Assembly: GCA_028285145.1 (NCBI GenBank)
Contig: JANQQC010000013.1
Coordinates: forward strand, 62,001 to 126,000
Direction: 5' to 3'
DNA length: 64,000 bases
DNA from: Hyphomonadaceae bacterium
GTDB taxonomy: Bacteria > Pseudomonadota > Alphaproteobacteria > Caulobacterales > Hyphomonadaceae
In this document: positions 1-8,587 of the stretch, in pieces
Layout of the letters: each line of letters starts with the position of its first letter
How positions within the stretch are numbered: the stretch's first letter is position 1
Translations under genes and position numbers: made by a program
Notes under the pieces: model-generated
Told to the model about the DNA's origin: nothing
What the model saw: only the letters and a program-made list of their open reading frames with translations
The model's database searches: none

Positions 1-37
1 TGGTATGACATATGCCGATGATGTGAGGAGACACGCA

Positions 38-496
38 ATGAAACGTTTTACTGGGCTGGCACTTGGCGGAGTGGTTTTGACCGGTGCAGCCATGGCTGAC
101 CCGCATGATGTTTACGGCGTGTGGCTGACCGAAGCGACGACTGCGAAGGTCGAAATCAGCGATTGTGGTGATGGTACACCGTGTGGGGATGTTGTCTGGC
201 TCGATCCAGATGCTTTGGAGCCGGGGTTGACTCCGGCGACTGCCGTTGACCGAAACAATTCCGACCCTGACTTGCGTGGCCAGCCGGTGATTGGCCTAAC
301 CATGCTGGCGGACTTCGAGAAGAAGCGGAGAGACTGGCGTGGCGGCACGATCTACGATCCCGAGAGTGGGAAGACCTACGGCTCACGCATCAAGCGGCTG
401 GAAAACGGAGACCTTCAGGTGAAGGGTTGTATCGGACCGATCTGCCAGACGCAGGTCTGGACGCCCGCCGATCTCATCGTCGAAACGGCAGGGTAG
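38..496 (+). CDS. DUF2147-type secreted protein
   Basis: This 152-residue protein begins with a typical signal peptide (basic MKR, hydrophobic stretch, cleavage near residue 20 after AMA), so it is probably exported to the periplasm. The mature part has the DUF2147 look: an early GVW, paired cysteines around 'CGDGTPCGDVVW', and a 'GGTIYDPESGKTY' segment. The biochemical role of this family is unknown to me. The ATG at 38 is preferred over an in-frame ATG at 5 because it follows a GAGGAG Shine-Dalgarno and starts directly with the signal peptide. Its last 23 bases overlap the end of the convergent gene on the minus strand. Confidence 0.75.
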   Translation: MKRFTGLALGGVVLTGAAMADPHDVYGVWLTEATTAKVEISDCGDGTPCGDVVWLDPDALEPGLTPATAVDRNNSDPDLRGQPVIGLTMLADFEKKRRDWRGGTIYDPESGKTYGSRIKRLENGDLQVKGCIGPICQTQVWTPADLIVETAG

Positions 497-860
497 CCAG
501 CCGCCACAGAACCCAGATGGGCAGGACGAGCGTGGCTCCAGCCAGCGCCGGCTTCCAGAAATTGCGCACGGTCCATCCGGCGGCCTCGATGGCTGAACGC
601 GCGGCGTTGTAGATCGCCGAGCCGACATTTACATCGGTGCCGGCCGGATCGAACTCGGCTGCCATTACGAAGAACCCAACAACCACGCAGATGACGGCGA
701 GTTTTATCGCGCCCCAGATTGAAATTCCGAACAGCCGGATGAGGACTGGGCGCGGCGGCGGCTTCTCCTTGCTGAACGGCCAAAGGCGACGTGGTTTGCG
801 CGCGGGCGCTTCGTCCGGCTCGACGACGTCTACAACTGGGTCTTCTGCATTGTCGCTCAT
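474..860 (-). CDS. small two-helix membrane protein (possibly DUF6460)
   Basis: This 128-residue protein has an acidic then basic, proline-rich cytoplasmic N-terminus (about residues 1-40). Two hydrophobic segments follow (about 47-68 and 103-122), and it ends in basic RR. The pattern resembles the short alphaproteobacterial DUF6460 membrane proteins, but I make that assignment only tentatively and know no function. It lies 23 bases downstream of the two MscS-type genes on the same strand and may be cotranscribed with them. Its 3' end overlaps the convergent DUF2147 gene. Confidence 0.6.
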   Translation of the reverse strand: MSDNAEDPVVDVVEPDEAPARKPRRLWPFSKEKPPPRPVLIRLFGISIWGAIKLAVICVVVGFFVMAAEFDPAGTDVNVGSAIYNAARSAIEAAGWTVRNFWKPALAGATLVLPIWVLWRLATLPFRR

Positions 861-883
861 TGTCGGCGACTATAGCGCGATGA

Positions 884-1720
884 TCAGTCGTTGGCGGCTG
901 TTTTCTGAATCTCGACCTGATGCGGATAGGGGATCGAGATGCCTTCGCGATCAAAGGCTGTTTTCACGGTCTTGGTGATGTGGAATTTTACATCCCAGTA
1001 GTCTTCGGATCGCACCCAGCTACGGGATGCGATATCGACCGAGCTGTCTCCCAGATTGACCACTTTGACGAAGGGTTCGGGGTCTTTCAGGATACGGTCA
1101 TCGGTGGCGATGACGCGTTTGATGATGTCGATGGCCTTGTCCATGTCGTCGTCATAGTCGATACCGAAAGTCACATCGACGCGCCGGCGGTCATACCCGG
1201 AATAGTTGGAAATCACGCCATCAATGGCCTGGCTGTTGGGTACCATGACTTTCACATTGTCCGGCGTCGCCATGACTGTCTGGAAGAGATTGATGTCCTT
1301 GATCGTGCCGGACTCACCGGCGATCTCCACGAAGTCACCAAGCTTGTAGGGCCTGAAGATCATGATCATGACGCCCGAGGCGATATTCCCCAGTGCGCCT
1401 TGCATGGACAGGCCGATGGCGAGCGTCAGCGCGCCAAGCACGGCCGCAAAGCTGGTCGCCGGAACACCGAACACCTGAAGGACCGTGATGAAGACTGCGG
1501 CCGTCATCGCCCAACGGACAATGGACCCGAAAAAGTTGCCGAGCGTGTCGTCGATGTCCTCGCGTTTCAGGGCCTGCGTGCGGACGAGGTTGCCCAGCCA
1601 TGATGCGACCCGGAGGCCGACGATGAGAACGATAAGTGCACCGACGGCCTTGGCTCCAAAGCTGAGAATAGACGGGCCATAGGTTTCCCAAAGCGCTTCG
1701 GCGTTGAAGGTGTCATTCAT
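884..1720 (-). CDS. mscS: MscS-family small-conductance mechanosensitive channel
   Basis: The product (278 residues) matches the length and architecture of classical MscS (286 in E. coli). It has three transmembrane segments near residues 18-40, 66-88 and 90-118. The third is the glycine/alanine-rich pore helix running into 'GVMIMIFRPYKLGDFVE', followed by the beta domain and the C-terminal vestibule. Such channels open under membrane tension during hypo-osmotic shock and release solutes from the cytoplasm. Its start overlaps the end of the upstream, longer MscS paralogue by 8 bases, so translation is probably coupled. It ends in 'IPYPHQVEIQ', which is shared with that paralogue. Confidence 0.9.
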   Translation of the reverse strand: MNDTFNAEALWETYGPSILSFGAKAVGALIVLIVGLRVASWLGNLVRTQALKREDIDDTLGNFFGSIVRWAMTAAVFITVLQVFGVPATSFAAVLGALTLAIGLSMQGALGNIASGVMIMIFRPYKLGDFVEIAGESGTIKDINLFQTVMATPDNVKVMVPNSQAIDGVISNYSGYDRRRVDVTFGIDYDDDMDKAIDIIKRVIATDDRILKDPEPFVKVVNLGDSSVDIASRSWVRSEDYWDVKFHITKTVKTAFDREGISIPYPHQVEIQKTAAND

Positions 1721-2864
1721 CGGAGGCGTCTCCCAGCACTGGTGTTTCCTGCGTCTGTTCCGGCATCGGTGTCAGCTTCTTGGATTGGCCCTGATACTGA
1801 ATTTCGACCTGGTGCGGGTATGGGATCGTGATTCCCGCTCCGTCAAAGGCCTCTTTGACAGCTTTGGTGATGTCGCCGCGGATCGGCACGAACTCGCGTG
1901 TGGGTACCCATGCGCGCAAGCGAATCTTCACCGAGAAGTCTCCAAGCGCGTGGATCGATGTCCATGTCTCATCCTTGGCGAGAACACGCCCGTGATTGTT
2001 GGCGGTCTCATGAACGATCTTGAGCGCCTTGGTCATGTCATCGTCGTAAGAGATATCAAAATAGAGATCGAGGCGGCGGCGTGTCTGCCGGGTGTAGTTG
2101 ATCAGTGGCTCACCCCAGACACGGTCATTGGTGATGAAGACGACCTTGTTATCGATTTGCTTGATGGACGTCTGGAAGGGTGTGATGTCGGCCACTTCGC
2201 CTTCAAGACCCGAAATCTCGACCCAATCGCCAATTCGGAAAGGCCGGAAGATGGCGAGCATCACACCGGCTGCGACAGCTTTCAGTGTGTCCTGCAGGGC
2301 GAGACCAATGGCCAGGCCTGCCGCACCCAGCAGCGCCACAAGGGAGGTCGTCTCCATGCCGAGCTGTGTCAGCGCGAGGACAAGCGCGATGGCAAAAATG
2401 ATGTACTTCAGTAGCGAGGACATGAAGGCGAACAGCGTGTCACCCGCTCCGGAGCGCCTCTGCGCCTTGTCGCCGAACCTTCGGATGGAGCGGGCCAGCC
2501 ATGTCGCAAAGACAATGGCGACGAGAAGCGTCAACGCCGCAGCGAAGACAGCGCCTGCGCGCGCTCTCACAAAGGCGAAGGCATCGAACCCGGCAATCTG
2601 GAGCGGTAGCGGCGCAAGAAGAAGGATGACGCCAAAGCGCGCTATGGACGAGCCTATGTCCCACGCAGAGCCTTCGAACTCCTCGTCACTGTGCAGCCGT
2701 CTCTGGCCGATCGCGCACATGGCACGCTTAGCAAGCCAGCCGGCGATCCAGACGACGAAAACAGAAAGGAGAATGAGGACGGCTCGTGTGGCGAGCTCGA
2801 AATTGTCGACGAGCCAAACTGGCCAGGTCGACGTGTCGATGTTCAGCGCGGTGATCAGGTCCAT
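1713..2864 (-). CDS. MscS-like mechanosensitive channel, long form
   Basis: This 383-residue MscS-family protein carries extra N-terminal membrane helices (hydrophobic segments near residues 27-45, 67-90, 98-125 and 145-165) before the conserved pore helix. The MscS core follows, with 'IFRPFRIGDWVEISG' and a C-terminal 'IPYPHQVEIQ'. It is thus a YbdG/YnaI-like long member rather than a second copy of classical MscS. Role: probable tension-gated channel of the inner membrane. It lies between a TspO-like gene, whose end it overlaps by about 10 bases, and the short mscS gene, in what looks like one minus-strand transcript. Confidence 0.85.
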   Translation of the reverse strand: MDLITALNIDTSTWPVWLVDNFELATRAVLILLSVFVVWIAGWLAKRAMCAIGQRRLHSDEEFEGSAWDIGSSIARFGVILLLAPLPLQIAGFDAFAFVRARAGAVFAAALTLLVAIVFATWLARSIRRFGDKAQRRSGAGDTLFAFMSSLLKYIIFAIALVLALTQLGMETTSLVALLGAAGLAIGLALQDTLKAVAAGVMLAIFRPFRIGDWVEISGLEGEVADITPFQTSIKQIDNKVVFITNDRVWGEPLINYTRQTRRRLDLYFDISYDDDMTKALKIVHETANNHGRVLAKDETWTSIHALGDFSVKIRLRAWVPTREFVPIRGDITKAVKEAFDGAGITIPYPHQVEIQYQGQSKKLTPMPEQTQETPVLGDASDE

Positions 2865-3661
2865 AATGGCGAGGCCTTAACCGAGTTCGTGTCGCGCGTC
2901 AGCCTCCAGCGCAGGATCAGGATCGCTGCGCCAGCTGCCGTCACCGCCAGCGGGTGCATCCCGGTGGTGAACCAGTTGTTGATCGCGATACAGGCGACGC
3001 CCCAGCCAAGGGCACCGAAATACCAGAGGCTGCGGCTGACGTAGGTGGTGAAAACCCAGGCACCGAAGGCTGCTGTCGCCAGAGTAAGGAACAGCATCTG
3101 CCAAGGATAATCGGATGCACCGAGCCCTGTGAGCGTGCGAATGGTCAGTGGGACTGAGATCGCAAGCGCGACGGTGATCCAGCCAGAGAGCAGCCCTGTC
3201 GCCGCGTCTGCGATCAGTTTGACAGGCGTACCGCCCATGCCGCGCACGCTCTCAAAAGCGTTTGCGGCGCGAAACGCGAAATAGGCGATGGGAAAGAGCA
3301 GCGCGAAATTGAGGAGCTGCAGGTTGATTGTTTGCGCGCTGAACATCCAGAGCATGTTGAAGAGGCCGGCGGCTGCAAGCGGAGCCCCGACGCGCCGGAG
3401 CGTTTCGTTGGTGCCGAGGAGCGCGGCGAGGGCGAAGGCAGCGTAGAAGCTGAAAATCACGCCCCAGATCGCGAAGGCGATGCCCGCCGGCTGTTCGGGG
3501 GGGAAGCCGCCATAATCGGCACGGGCGGCATCGCCGATAGGGGTCCCCAAACCGATCAGGTTCGGCAGGGCCGGAACAAGAAACTGGCCAATGGCCGCTA
3601 CGATGAGCGCGTATCTGATCATGAGCAGGGACTTAGACGGCTTTAGCGCGAGCGCAAGCAC
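2855..3661 (-). CDS. TspO/MBR-like tryptophan-rich membrane protein
   Basis: This 268-residue integral membrane protein has about six to seven hydrophobic segments. 'PAGIAFAIWGVIFSFYAAFA' resembles the signature start of TspO-like tryptophan-rich sensory proteins, and a later 'LGWGVACIAINNW' fits the same fold. Substrate and role cannot be read from sequence; members bind porphyrins or act as regulators. The start is probably GTG at 3661, which has a GGAG five to six bases upstream and lies three bases after the ligase stop. The alternative ATG at 3622 lacks a Shine-Dalgarno. It is cotranscribed with the DNA ligase upstream and the MscS genes downstream, judging by spacing. Confidence 0.6.
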   Translation of the reverse strand: MLALALKPSKSLLMIRYALIVAAIGQFLVPALPNLIGLGTPIGDAARADYGGFPPEQPAGIAFAIWGVIFSFYAAFALAALLGTNETLRRVGAPLAAAGLFNMLWMFSAQTINLQLLNFALLFPIAYFAFRAANAFESVRGMGGTPVKLIADAATGLLSGWITVALAISVPLTIRTLTGLGASDYPWQMLFLTLATAAFGAWVFTTYVSRSLWYFGALGWGVACIAINNWFTTGMHPLAVTAAGAAILILRWRLTRDTNSVKASPLWT

Positions 3662-3664
3662 GGT

Positions 3665-5290
3665 TCACTCCGTCGGGAGCAGGGCTTCCAGCGCTTCAAT
3701 TCGGTCTGCTTCGGCGGCGGGTTTGTCCCAACGGATACGATTAATGCGTGGAAAACGCATGGCGACACCGGATTTGTGACGGGGGGATCGCTGAAGGCCT
3801 TCAAAAGCAACTTCGAAGACAAGGCCCTGATCCGGGCTGGCTTCGACGGCGCGCACCGGGCCGAATCTGTCGACGGTATTGTCGCGGACATATTTATCGA
3901 TCTGTTTCAGCTCATCGTCGGTGAAGCCGAAATAGGCTTTGCCGACCGGGGTCAGCTCCACGTCTTCCTCGCCATCCCGCCAGACGCCAAATGTGTAATC
4001 GGAGTAGTAGCTCGACCGTCGGCCATGTCCGCGCTGGGCATACATCAGCACAGCATCAATCAGGAACGGATCACGCTTCCACTTGAACCATGGCCCTTTC
4101 GGGCGGCCAGCCTCGTAGATCGAGTCCCAGCGCTTCAGCATGAGTCCCTCGATTTCCGGGGCGGGTGGATTGTTGCGCGCAAGTTCCAGCGCGTCGAGCG
4201 AGGTTACCTCGACAAGGGGAGATAGGTCGAAGCGATCGGTGTCTAGACTGGCGATGAACCGTTCCAGCCGTTGGCGTCTCTCCATGAAGGGCAGCAAACG
4301 GAGATTTTCCTCGCCGAGGTGGAGGATGTCATAGGCGCGAATGAAAGCCGGGCGCGCGTCCATCTGCTTCTTCGTAACGGTCTTGCGGTTCAGGCGTTGC
4401 TGAAGATCGTTGAAGGGTGCGACGGAGCCATCGGCCCGTCGTACCAGCAATTCTCCGTCGATTGCTGCGTCGAAGTCCATTGCGGCGAGAACGTCCGGGA
4501 AAGTGTGGCTAATATCATCGCCTGTGCGTGTGTATATGCGGCGGGCATCGCCCTCGGCGGCGGCCTGTACGCGGATGCCGTCATACTTCCATTCAGCGGC
4601 GAATGTGTCCGCCGTGATCAGGGACGGGTCGATAGCGTCCGGATTATCCCGATCCGCCTTCGGGATCAGAGGGTGAGCCAACATGACCGGTCGGAAGGGG
4701 GCTGCGAGATCCGGTTTCGGCTTGTCCGCGTGGCCTTCCAGCCAGGCGAAGAGGCTTTCATAGGGCGCTTCGAGGCCGTGCCAGATTTCCTCGATTTCGG
4801 TGATGTCGACATCTCCGAACTGGGCGAGGGCGACTTTGGTGAGGCGCGATGAGACACCAATGCGAAGGCCGCCGGTCACGAGTTTCAACAGTGCCCAGCG
4901 GCCTTTGGCGTCGAGCGCGTCCAGCCATTGTTCGACGAGGCGAGGGCCTTCGGCGCGGCTGGCTTCCAGCAGTTGCTCGACGATTTCGCTGAGGCCGGGC
5001 GAGCGATTGGCCCCGCGCCTCTCAGGCCAGACGAGGCTGACGGTTTCGGCCAGGTCCCCGACATAATCGTAAGATAGCCCGAACAGGACATGGTCCATCC
5101 GGTCTTCGACAAGGCCTCGGATCATGCCGGCCTTGACGCTTGGAATGTCGAGATCGCGCGTGATTGCGGCGACCGCCCAACCGCGGTCTGGGTCGGGCGT
5201 TTCCCGAAAATACGTGACCATCAGCTCGATCTTGGCGTTGCGTGACGGCGTCAGGATCAGTCGGTCGAGGAGGTCTGCGAAGGCTTGCAT
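3665..5290 (-). CDS. ATP-dependent DNA ligase (bacterial ligase/exonuclease-system type)
   Basis: This 541-residue ligase seals nicks using ATP. The catalytic lysine is K235 in the motif 'EWKYDGIR' (motif I). The N-terminal ~200 residues form the helical DNA-binding domain, and later parts hold 'DGELL' (motif III), 'EGLMLKR' (motif IV) and the C-terminal OB domain with 'KWKR' (motif V). Its start 'MQAFADLLDRLILTPSRNAK' matches the usual beginning of this bacterial family, so I place the start at 5290 although the frame is open further upstream. The family normally sits beside a metallo-beta-lactamase-fold exonuclease. Here that partner is present but about 3.3 kb away (8588-9616). Confidence 0.9.
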   Translation of the reverse strand: MQAFADLLDRLILTPSRNAKIELMVTYFRETPDPDRGWAVAAITRDLDIPSVKAGMIRGLVEDRMDHVLFGLSYDYVGDLAETVSLVWPERRGANRSPGLSEIVEQLLEASRAEGPRLVEQWLDALDAKGRWALLKLVTGGLRIGVSSRLTKVALAQFGDVDITEIEEIWHGLEAPYESLFAWLEGHADKPKPDLAAPFRPVMLAHPLIPKADRDNPDAIDPSLITADTFAAEWKYDGIRVQAAAEGDARRIYTRTGDDISHTFPDVLAAMDFDAAIDGELLVRRADGSVAPFNDLQQRLNRKTVTKKQMDARPAFIRAYDILHLGEENLRLLPFMERRQRLERFIASLDTDRFDLSPLVEVTSLDALELARNNPPAPEIEGLMLKRWDSIYEAGRPKGPWFKWKRDPFLIDAVLMYAQRGHGRRSSYYSDYTFGVWRDGEEDVELTPVGKAYFGFTDDELKQIDKYVRDNTVDRFGPVRAVEASPDQGLVFEVAFEGLQRSPRHKSGVAMRFPRINRIRWDKPAAEADRIEALEALLPTE

Positions 5291-5319
5291 CGGTGGGAAC
5301 ATAGGCCCAAACACGGGCG

Positions 5320-5760
5320 ATGACAGACCGCGCGCCGCCCGAAGGCTATGATCGACATTTTCGCACATCGAAGTTCACCGACCCTTGGGAGCCTCTGTTT
5401 TCGCAGACAACGGAGCGCCAGGTTTCAATTGGGGTCTGGCTCGGCGAGCCACACTGTAACTCTCGCGGGCTGGTGCATGGCGGCCTGATTGCCTCACTGG
5501 CAGACAATGCGATGGGCCTGTCCTGCGTGACCGCACTCCGGAGCGAGGGGCGGGATGATATTGGCGGGCTCGTCACTGTCACCTTGAACACAGACTACAT
5601 TGGATCAGCTTCGCTTGGGGCGTGGCTGGCGACCGACACATATTTTGTGAAAACGGGAGGCTCGCTCTGCTTTGCGAGTTGTCTCGTCCGCGCTGATGGG
5701 GAGCCTGTTGCGCGCGCCAATGCTTCATTCAAAATCGTCAAAAACAAGCAGGGAGCCTGA
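5320..5760 (+). CDS. PaaI-type hotdog-fold thioesterase
   Basis: This 146-residue protein has the hotdog thioesterase pattern. 'CNSRGLVHGGLIASLADNAMG' corresponds to the conserved HGG(x)xxxLAD active-site helix, and 'LVTVTLNTDYIGSA' is the central strand pair. Members hydrolyse acyl-CoA or aryl-CoA thioesters in the cytoplasm; the substrate is not predictable here. It is divergent from the DNA ligase, with only 29 bases between start codons, and its stop is one base before the GST gene start. The two plus-strand genes are therefore almost certainly one transcript. Confidence 0.85.
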   Translation: MTDRAPPEGYDRHFRTSKFTDPWEPLFSQTTERQVSIGVWLGEPHCNSRGLVHGGLIASLADNAMGLSCVTALRSEGRDDIGGLVTVTLNTDYIGSASLGAWLATDTYFVKTGGSLCFASCLVRADGEPVARANASFKIVKNKQGA

Positions 5761-5761
5761 C

Positions 5762-6373
5762 ATGGCGCTTAAACTTCATCACCTGAACGCATCGCGTTCG
5801 CAGCGGCTGGTCTGGCTCGTCGAGGAAATGGGCATCGATTGCGAGATCGTGCATTATCAGCGCCATCCCGAGACGAACCTCGCGCCGCCTGAGCTTCTCG
5901 ACATTCATCCGATGGGCAAGTCGCCTCTGCTGGAAGATGACGATGTCGTTATCGCTGAGACGGGTGCTATTGCGGAATACCTGCTGGCCAAGCATGACCC
6001 GGATCACAAGCTTCACCCCCGTTCGGACAGTCCCGACTTCCCGCGCTACCTTGAGTGGGTGCATTCTGCTGAAGGCGCGCCGTTCCTGCCGGGATTGTTC
6101 GGATTTTACCTTCTGCGGTCTGAACTTACCGATATTCCACTGGCCCACGCGATGGCAGCTGAAGCGGCGAAAGCAGCGGCGCATATCGAAGCGCATCTGG
6201 CAAAGCATGATTACTTTGCGGGTGACAGCTTTACAGCAGCCGATTGCCTGATGGGCTTCCAGATCCAGAACACTGCGCTTCGCGCGGGCGCACTGCCGCC
6301 GGCCACACAGGCCTGGCTTGAGAGGGTTCAGGCGCGGCCAGCCTACAAGAAAATGCTGGAAATCGGCGTCTAG
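5762..6373 (+). CDS. glutathione S-transferase family protein
   Basis: This 203-residue protein has a complete GST architecture. The N-terminal thioredoxin-like domain has 'NASRSQRLVWLVEE' as the active-site region with serine, the glutathione-binding 'MGKSPLLEDDDVVIAETGAI', and an alpha-helical C-terminal domain ending with 'FTAADCLMGF'. It would conjugate or reduce electrophiles with glutathione in the cytosol. The start at 5762 follows the thioesterase stop by one base and is preceded by an AGGGAG-like Shine-Dalgarno within that gene. Its TAG stop is interlocked with the TAG stop of the convergent serine hydrolase in a CTAG palindrome. Confidence 0.88.
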   Translation: MALKLHHLNASRSQRLVWLVEEMGIDCEIVHYQRHPETNLAPPELLDIHPMGKSPLLEDDDVVIAETGAIAEYLLAKHDPDHKLHPRSDSPDFPRYLEWVHSAEGAPFLPGLFGFYLLRSELTDIPLAHAMAAEAAKAAAHIEAHLAKHDYFAGDSFTAADCLMGFQIQNTALRAGALPPATQAWLERVQARPAYKKMLEIGV

Positions 6374-7425
6374 CCGCGAAAGCAGGAAATGACATCTGAG
6401 AGCCAGGCGCGGGCATTCTCGCCCTGGCCGCTCTCTTCGTCGGAGTTTCCGTGTCGTACGACAATAAGGTCGAGTGCCGGGGCGAGGATGATGAACTGGC
6501 CTCTGTATCCGTTTGCCGAGAACGTGTCCGCGCCGCACATGCCAAGCCACCAGTGCGCGCCATAGGCTTGTTCTTCATCTTCCGGAACGGGCGTCGGTGT
6601 TCGTGCATAGTCGACCCAACCTTCCGGAAGAATACGCTGACCCTCCCAGACACCATCGCGCAGATAGAGCAGACCGAACCGCGCAAAGTCCCGCGCGGTG
6701 CAGAAGCAAAAGGACGATCCAATGAAGGTGCCGGCCGGATCGAATTTCGGGATCGGGCTCTTCATTCCCAAAGGCTCAAACAGGCGCTCGCGCATAAAGG
6801 CTTCGAAGTCTGCGCCGGTCCTGCCGATGGCGCGTGCGGCGCACCTCGCAACAATGTTGGTCGTCCCGCTGGAATAGCTCCACATGCTGTCTGGTGCGTG
6901 TGCGAGCGGGAAGTTCGCCGCATATGCGGCGACGTCCTGATTGCCGGAGCCGAATAGCATCTCGATAACGTGCGATACGCCAGCGTCGACATAATCTTCG
7001 GCGAATTCGAGCCCGCTCGACATGCGAAGGAGCTGGTCGAGCGTGATTGCCTTGCGGGCGTCATCATCGGCTTGCCATTCTGGCACGTTGGCTGGCGCGT
7101 GGATATCAATCAGACCGTCTTTAACGAGAATGCCGATCAGCGCATGCGTGATGCTCTTGGCGACGGACCATGAGGGCCAGGTGTCGGCTGGCCCCGCGTC
7201 TTGCCAGTAACGTTCGGTGACGATGCGGCCATTCTGGACAGCGAGGAAGGCGTGGGTCTCGCCCAGCTCTTCGGGCGGCGCTTTCGCGAAGGCCTTGTCG
7301 AGGAGGGCCGTCAGGCGGGAACTGTCTACGTTCGGAGCGAAGGATCCGCCGGACCATTCCTCGGTCGGAAAGTGTGTATCTGTTGGATGAGCGGGAAGCG
7401 GGATAGACGGATCGACGGGTCTCAT
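6370..7425 (-). CDS. class C beta-lactamase-related serine hydrolase
   Basis: This 351-residue protein shows the SxxK active site at S87-V-A-K90 ('SWSVAKSITHALIG') and a 'YSSGTTN' segment corresponding to the YxN motif of the beta-lactamase/D-alanyl-D-alanine carboxypeptidase fold. No signal peptide is visible, so it is likely cytoplasmic and more probably an esterase or peptidase than a resistance enzyme; the true substrate is unknown. It begins only 9 bases after the stop of the trypsin-like gene, suggesting cotranscription. Its stop overlaps the GST stop by four bases. Confidence 0.82.
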   Translation of the reverse strand: MRPVDPSIPLPAHPTDTHFPTEEWSGGSFAPNVDSSRLTALLDKAFAKAPPEELGETHAFLAVQNGRIVTERYWQDAGPADTWPSWSVAKSITHALIGILVKDGLIDIHAPANVPEWQADDDARKAITLDQLLRMSSGLEFAEDYVDAGVSHVIEMLFGSGNQDVAAYAANFPLAHAPDSMWSYSSGTTNIVARCAARAIGRTGADFEAFMRERLFEPLGMKSPIPKFDPAGTFIGSSFCFCTARDFARFGLLYLRDGVWEGQRILPEGWVDYARTPTPVPEDEEQAYGAHWWLGMCGADTFSANGYRGQFIILAPALDLIVVRHGNSDEESGQGENARAWLSDVISCFRG

Positions 7426-7434
7426 ATGATTGGC

Positions 7435-8535
7435 CTATTGGCAAAGGTCGGTGCTCGCGCACGTCGTTTCGACACGTGCGATCCAGTCAGCATAGCCCTG
7501 AAGGTTGATGTAGCTTCCGGCATAGTCGCCTGTGCAATACTCGCCTGTTTGCTCGTTCTGCCCGACGATCGACAGGACACCGACCACGGTCTTCGTCCCA
7601 TCATCCTCGGTGACGTAAAGCGGGCCGCCACTGTCTCCCACGCAAGGCCCAGCACCGTCGCGACTGACAACTCCAATGGTGGCCGGTCCGGCGTTTGTCA
7701 GTGTCAGCGTTGCGGCGAGGAGTTCGTTGGACAGACCTTGTTCGTAGCCGGTGAGGCCCCAGCCGGCCATTTCGACGTCAATGTAGGTCGCCGGGTTCAA
7801 GGGACGGGCTGTTGTTCCAAAGCGGGCGATCGGAACATCGGCCATGTTTTCAAGGGCGAGATCGTTGACCTTCAGCAGGGCGATGTCATTGGCGTAACCG
7901 CCGCTCAGGCCACCATAGCCGCCATGACAGATGGCGACGTCGGCCGAGACGGTCTGCGCCAACGGGCTGGATAGTGTTTCGGATCCGGTGATCAGGCGAA
8001 GCTCGTCGAATGTGTCGTCCACGCAGTGCGCCGCCGTCACGAACCAGTTTCTGGAAATCCGTGTCGCCCCGCAATGACCGCTCGTGATGCCGCCGCCATC
8101 TTCGATCGAGCGGGGCTCCAGCTTCACAATGCCCGGAAAGTTGGCAAGCGTTCCGGCCAAGCCGTTCACGGTTGCTGTTCCAAATGCCGGCGGCTGGATC
8201 ACGGTCACACCGGCCCGTGCCGCGACGGTGGGCGTCAGCGTCCCGTCTGGCACGGTCCCGCAAATCCGTGCATTGATCTCCGGAAGCGACTGGGGTGTGC
8301 CCGGCGCGCTCGCGGTAGTAACCGGTGTTTCAGGCGGGCCGCTCTCGGCGACAACTGTTCCTTCGGCGGCCGCTTCCTTATCAAGAACCGGGTTATCTCC
8401 AGTCTCGACGGGATCGGTCGCTTCGGTCACGGTTTGAGGGGCGGCGTCCTCTCCTGCGCCGGGCATACGCACAGCATCGCAGGCCGGGACAGCCAGAAGG
8501 CATAGCGTCAATGCTGTAGCGGCAACCGATTTCAT
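7435..8535 (-). CDS. trypsin-like serine protease, probable lipoprotein
   Basis: The 366-residue product is an S1-family protease with the full catalytic triad: H170 in 'VTAAHC', D217 in 'NDIALL' and S302 in 'GDSGGP'. The N-terminus looks like a lipoprotein signal with cysteine at position 19 ('AVPAC'). An acidic, proline/threonine-rich linker of about 65 residues follows, which would hold the protease domain away from the membrane. The ATG at 8535 is chosen because GGGAGAG lies seven bases upstream; a GTG two codons earlier is not needed. It probably acts in the periplasm or at the cell surface. Substrate unknown. Confidence 0.85.
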   Translation of the reverse strand: MKSVAATALTLCLLAVPACDAVRMPGAGEDAAPQTVTEATDPVETGDNPVLDKEAAAEGTVVAESGPPETPVTTASAPGTPQSLPEINARICGTVPDGTLTPTVAARAGVTVIQPPAFGTATVNGLAGTLANFPGIVKLEPRSIEDGGGITSGHCGATRISRNWFVTAAHCVDDTFDELRLITGSETLSSPLAQTVSADVAICHGGYGGLSGGYANDIALLKVNDLALENMADVPIARFGTTARPLNPATYIDVEMAGWGLTGYEQGLSNELLAATLTLTNAGPATIGVVSRDGAGPCVGDSGGPLYVTEDDGTKTVVGVLSIVGQNEQTGEYCTGDYAGSYINLQGYADWIARVETTCASTDLCQ

Positions 8536-8587
8536 GGGCACTCTCCCATAAACTTACAGTAACTGAGCCGAGCGGGCAGGGCGAGGG

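Noticed and set aside
920..1603. Plus-strand open frame of 227 residues opposite the short mscS gene
   Set aside because: It mirrors the MscS coding sequence; residue use (many His, Asp, Val) reflects the reverse complement of conserved codons.
5738..6550. Minus-strand open frame of 270 residues opposite the GST gene
   Set aside because: Composition is Arg/His/Cys-rich with no domain, and the plus-strand GST is complete and conserved, so this is an antisense shadow.
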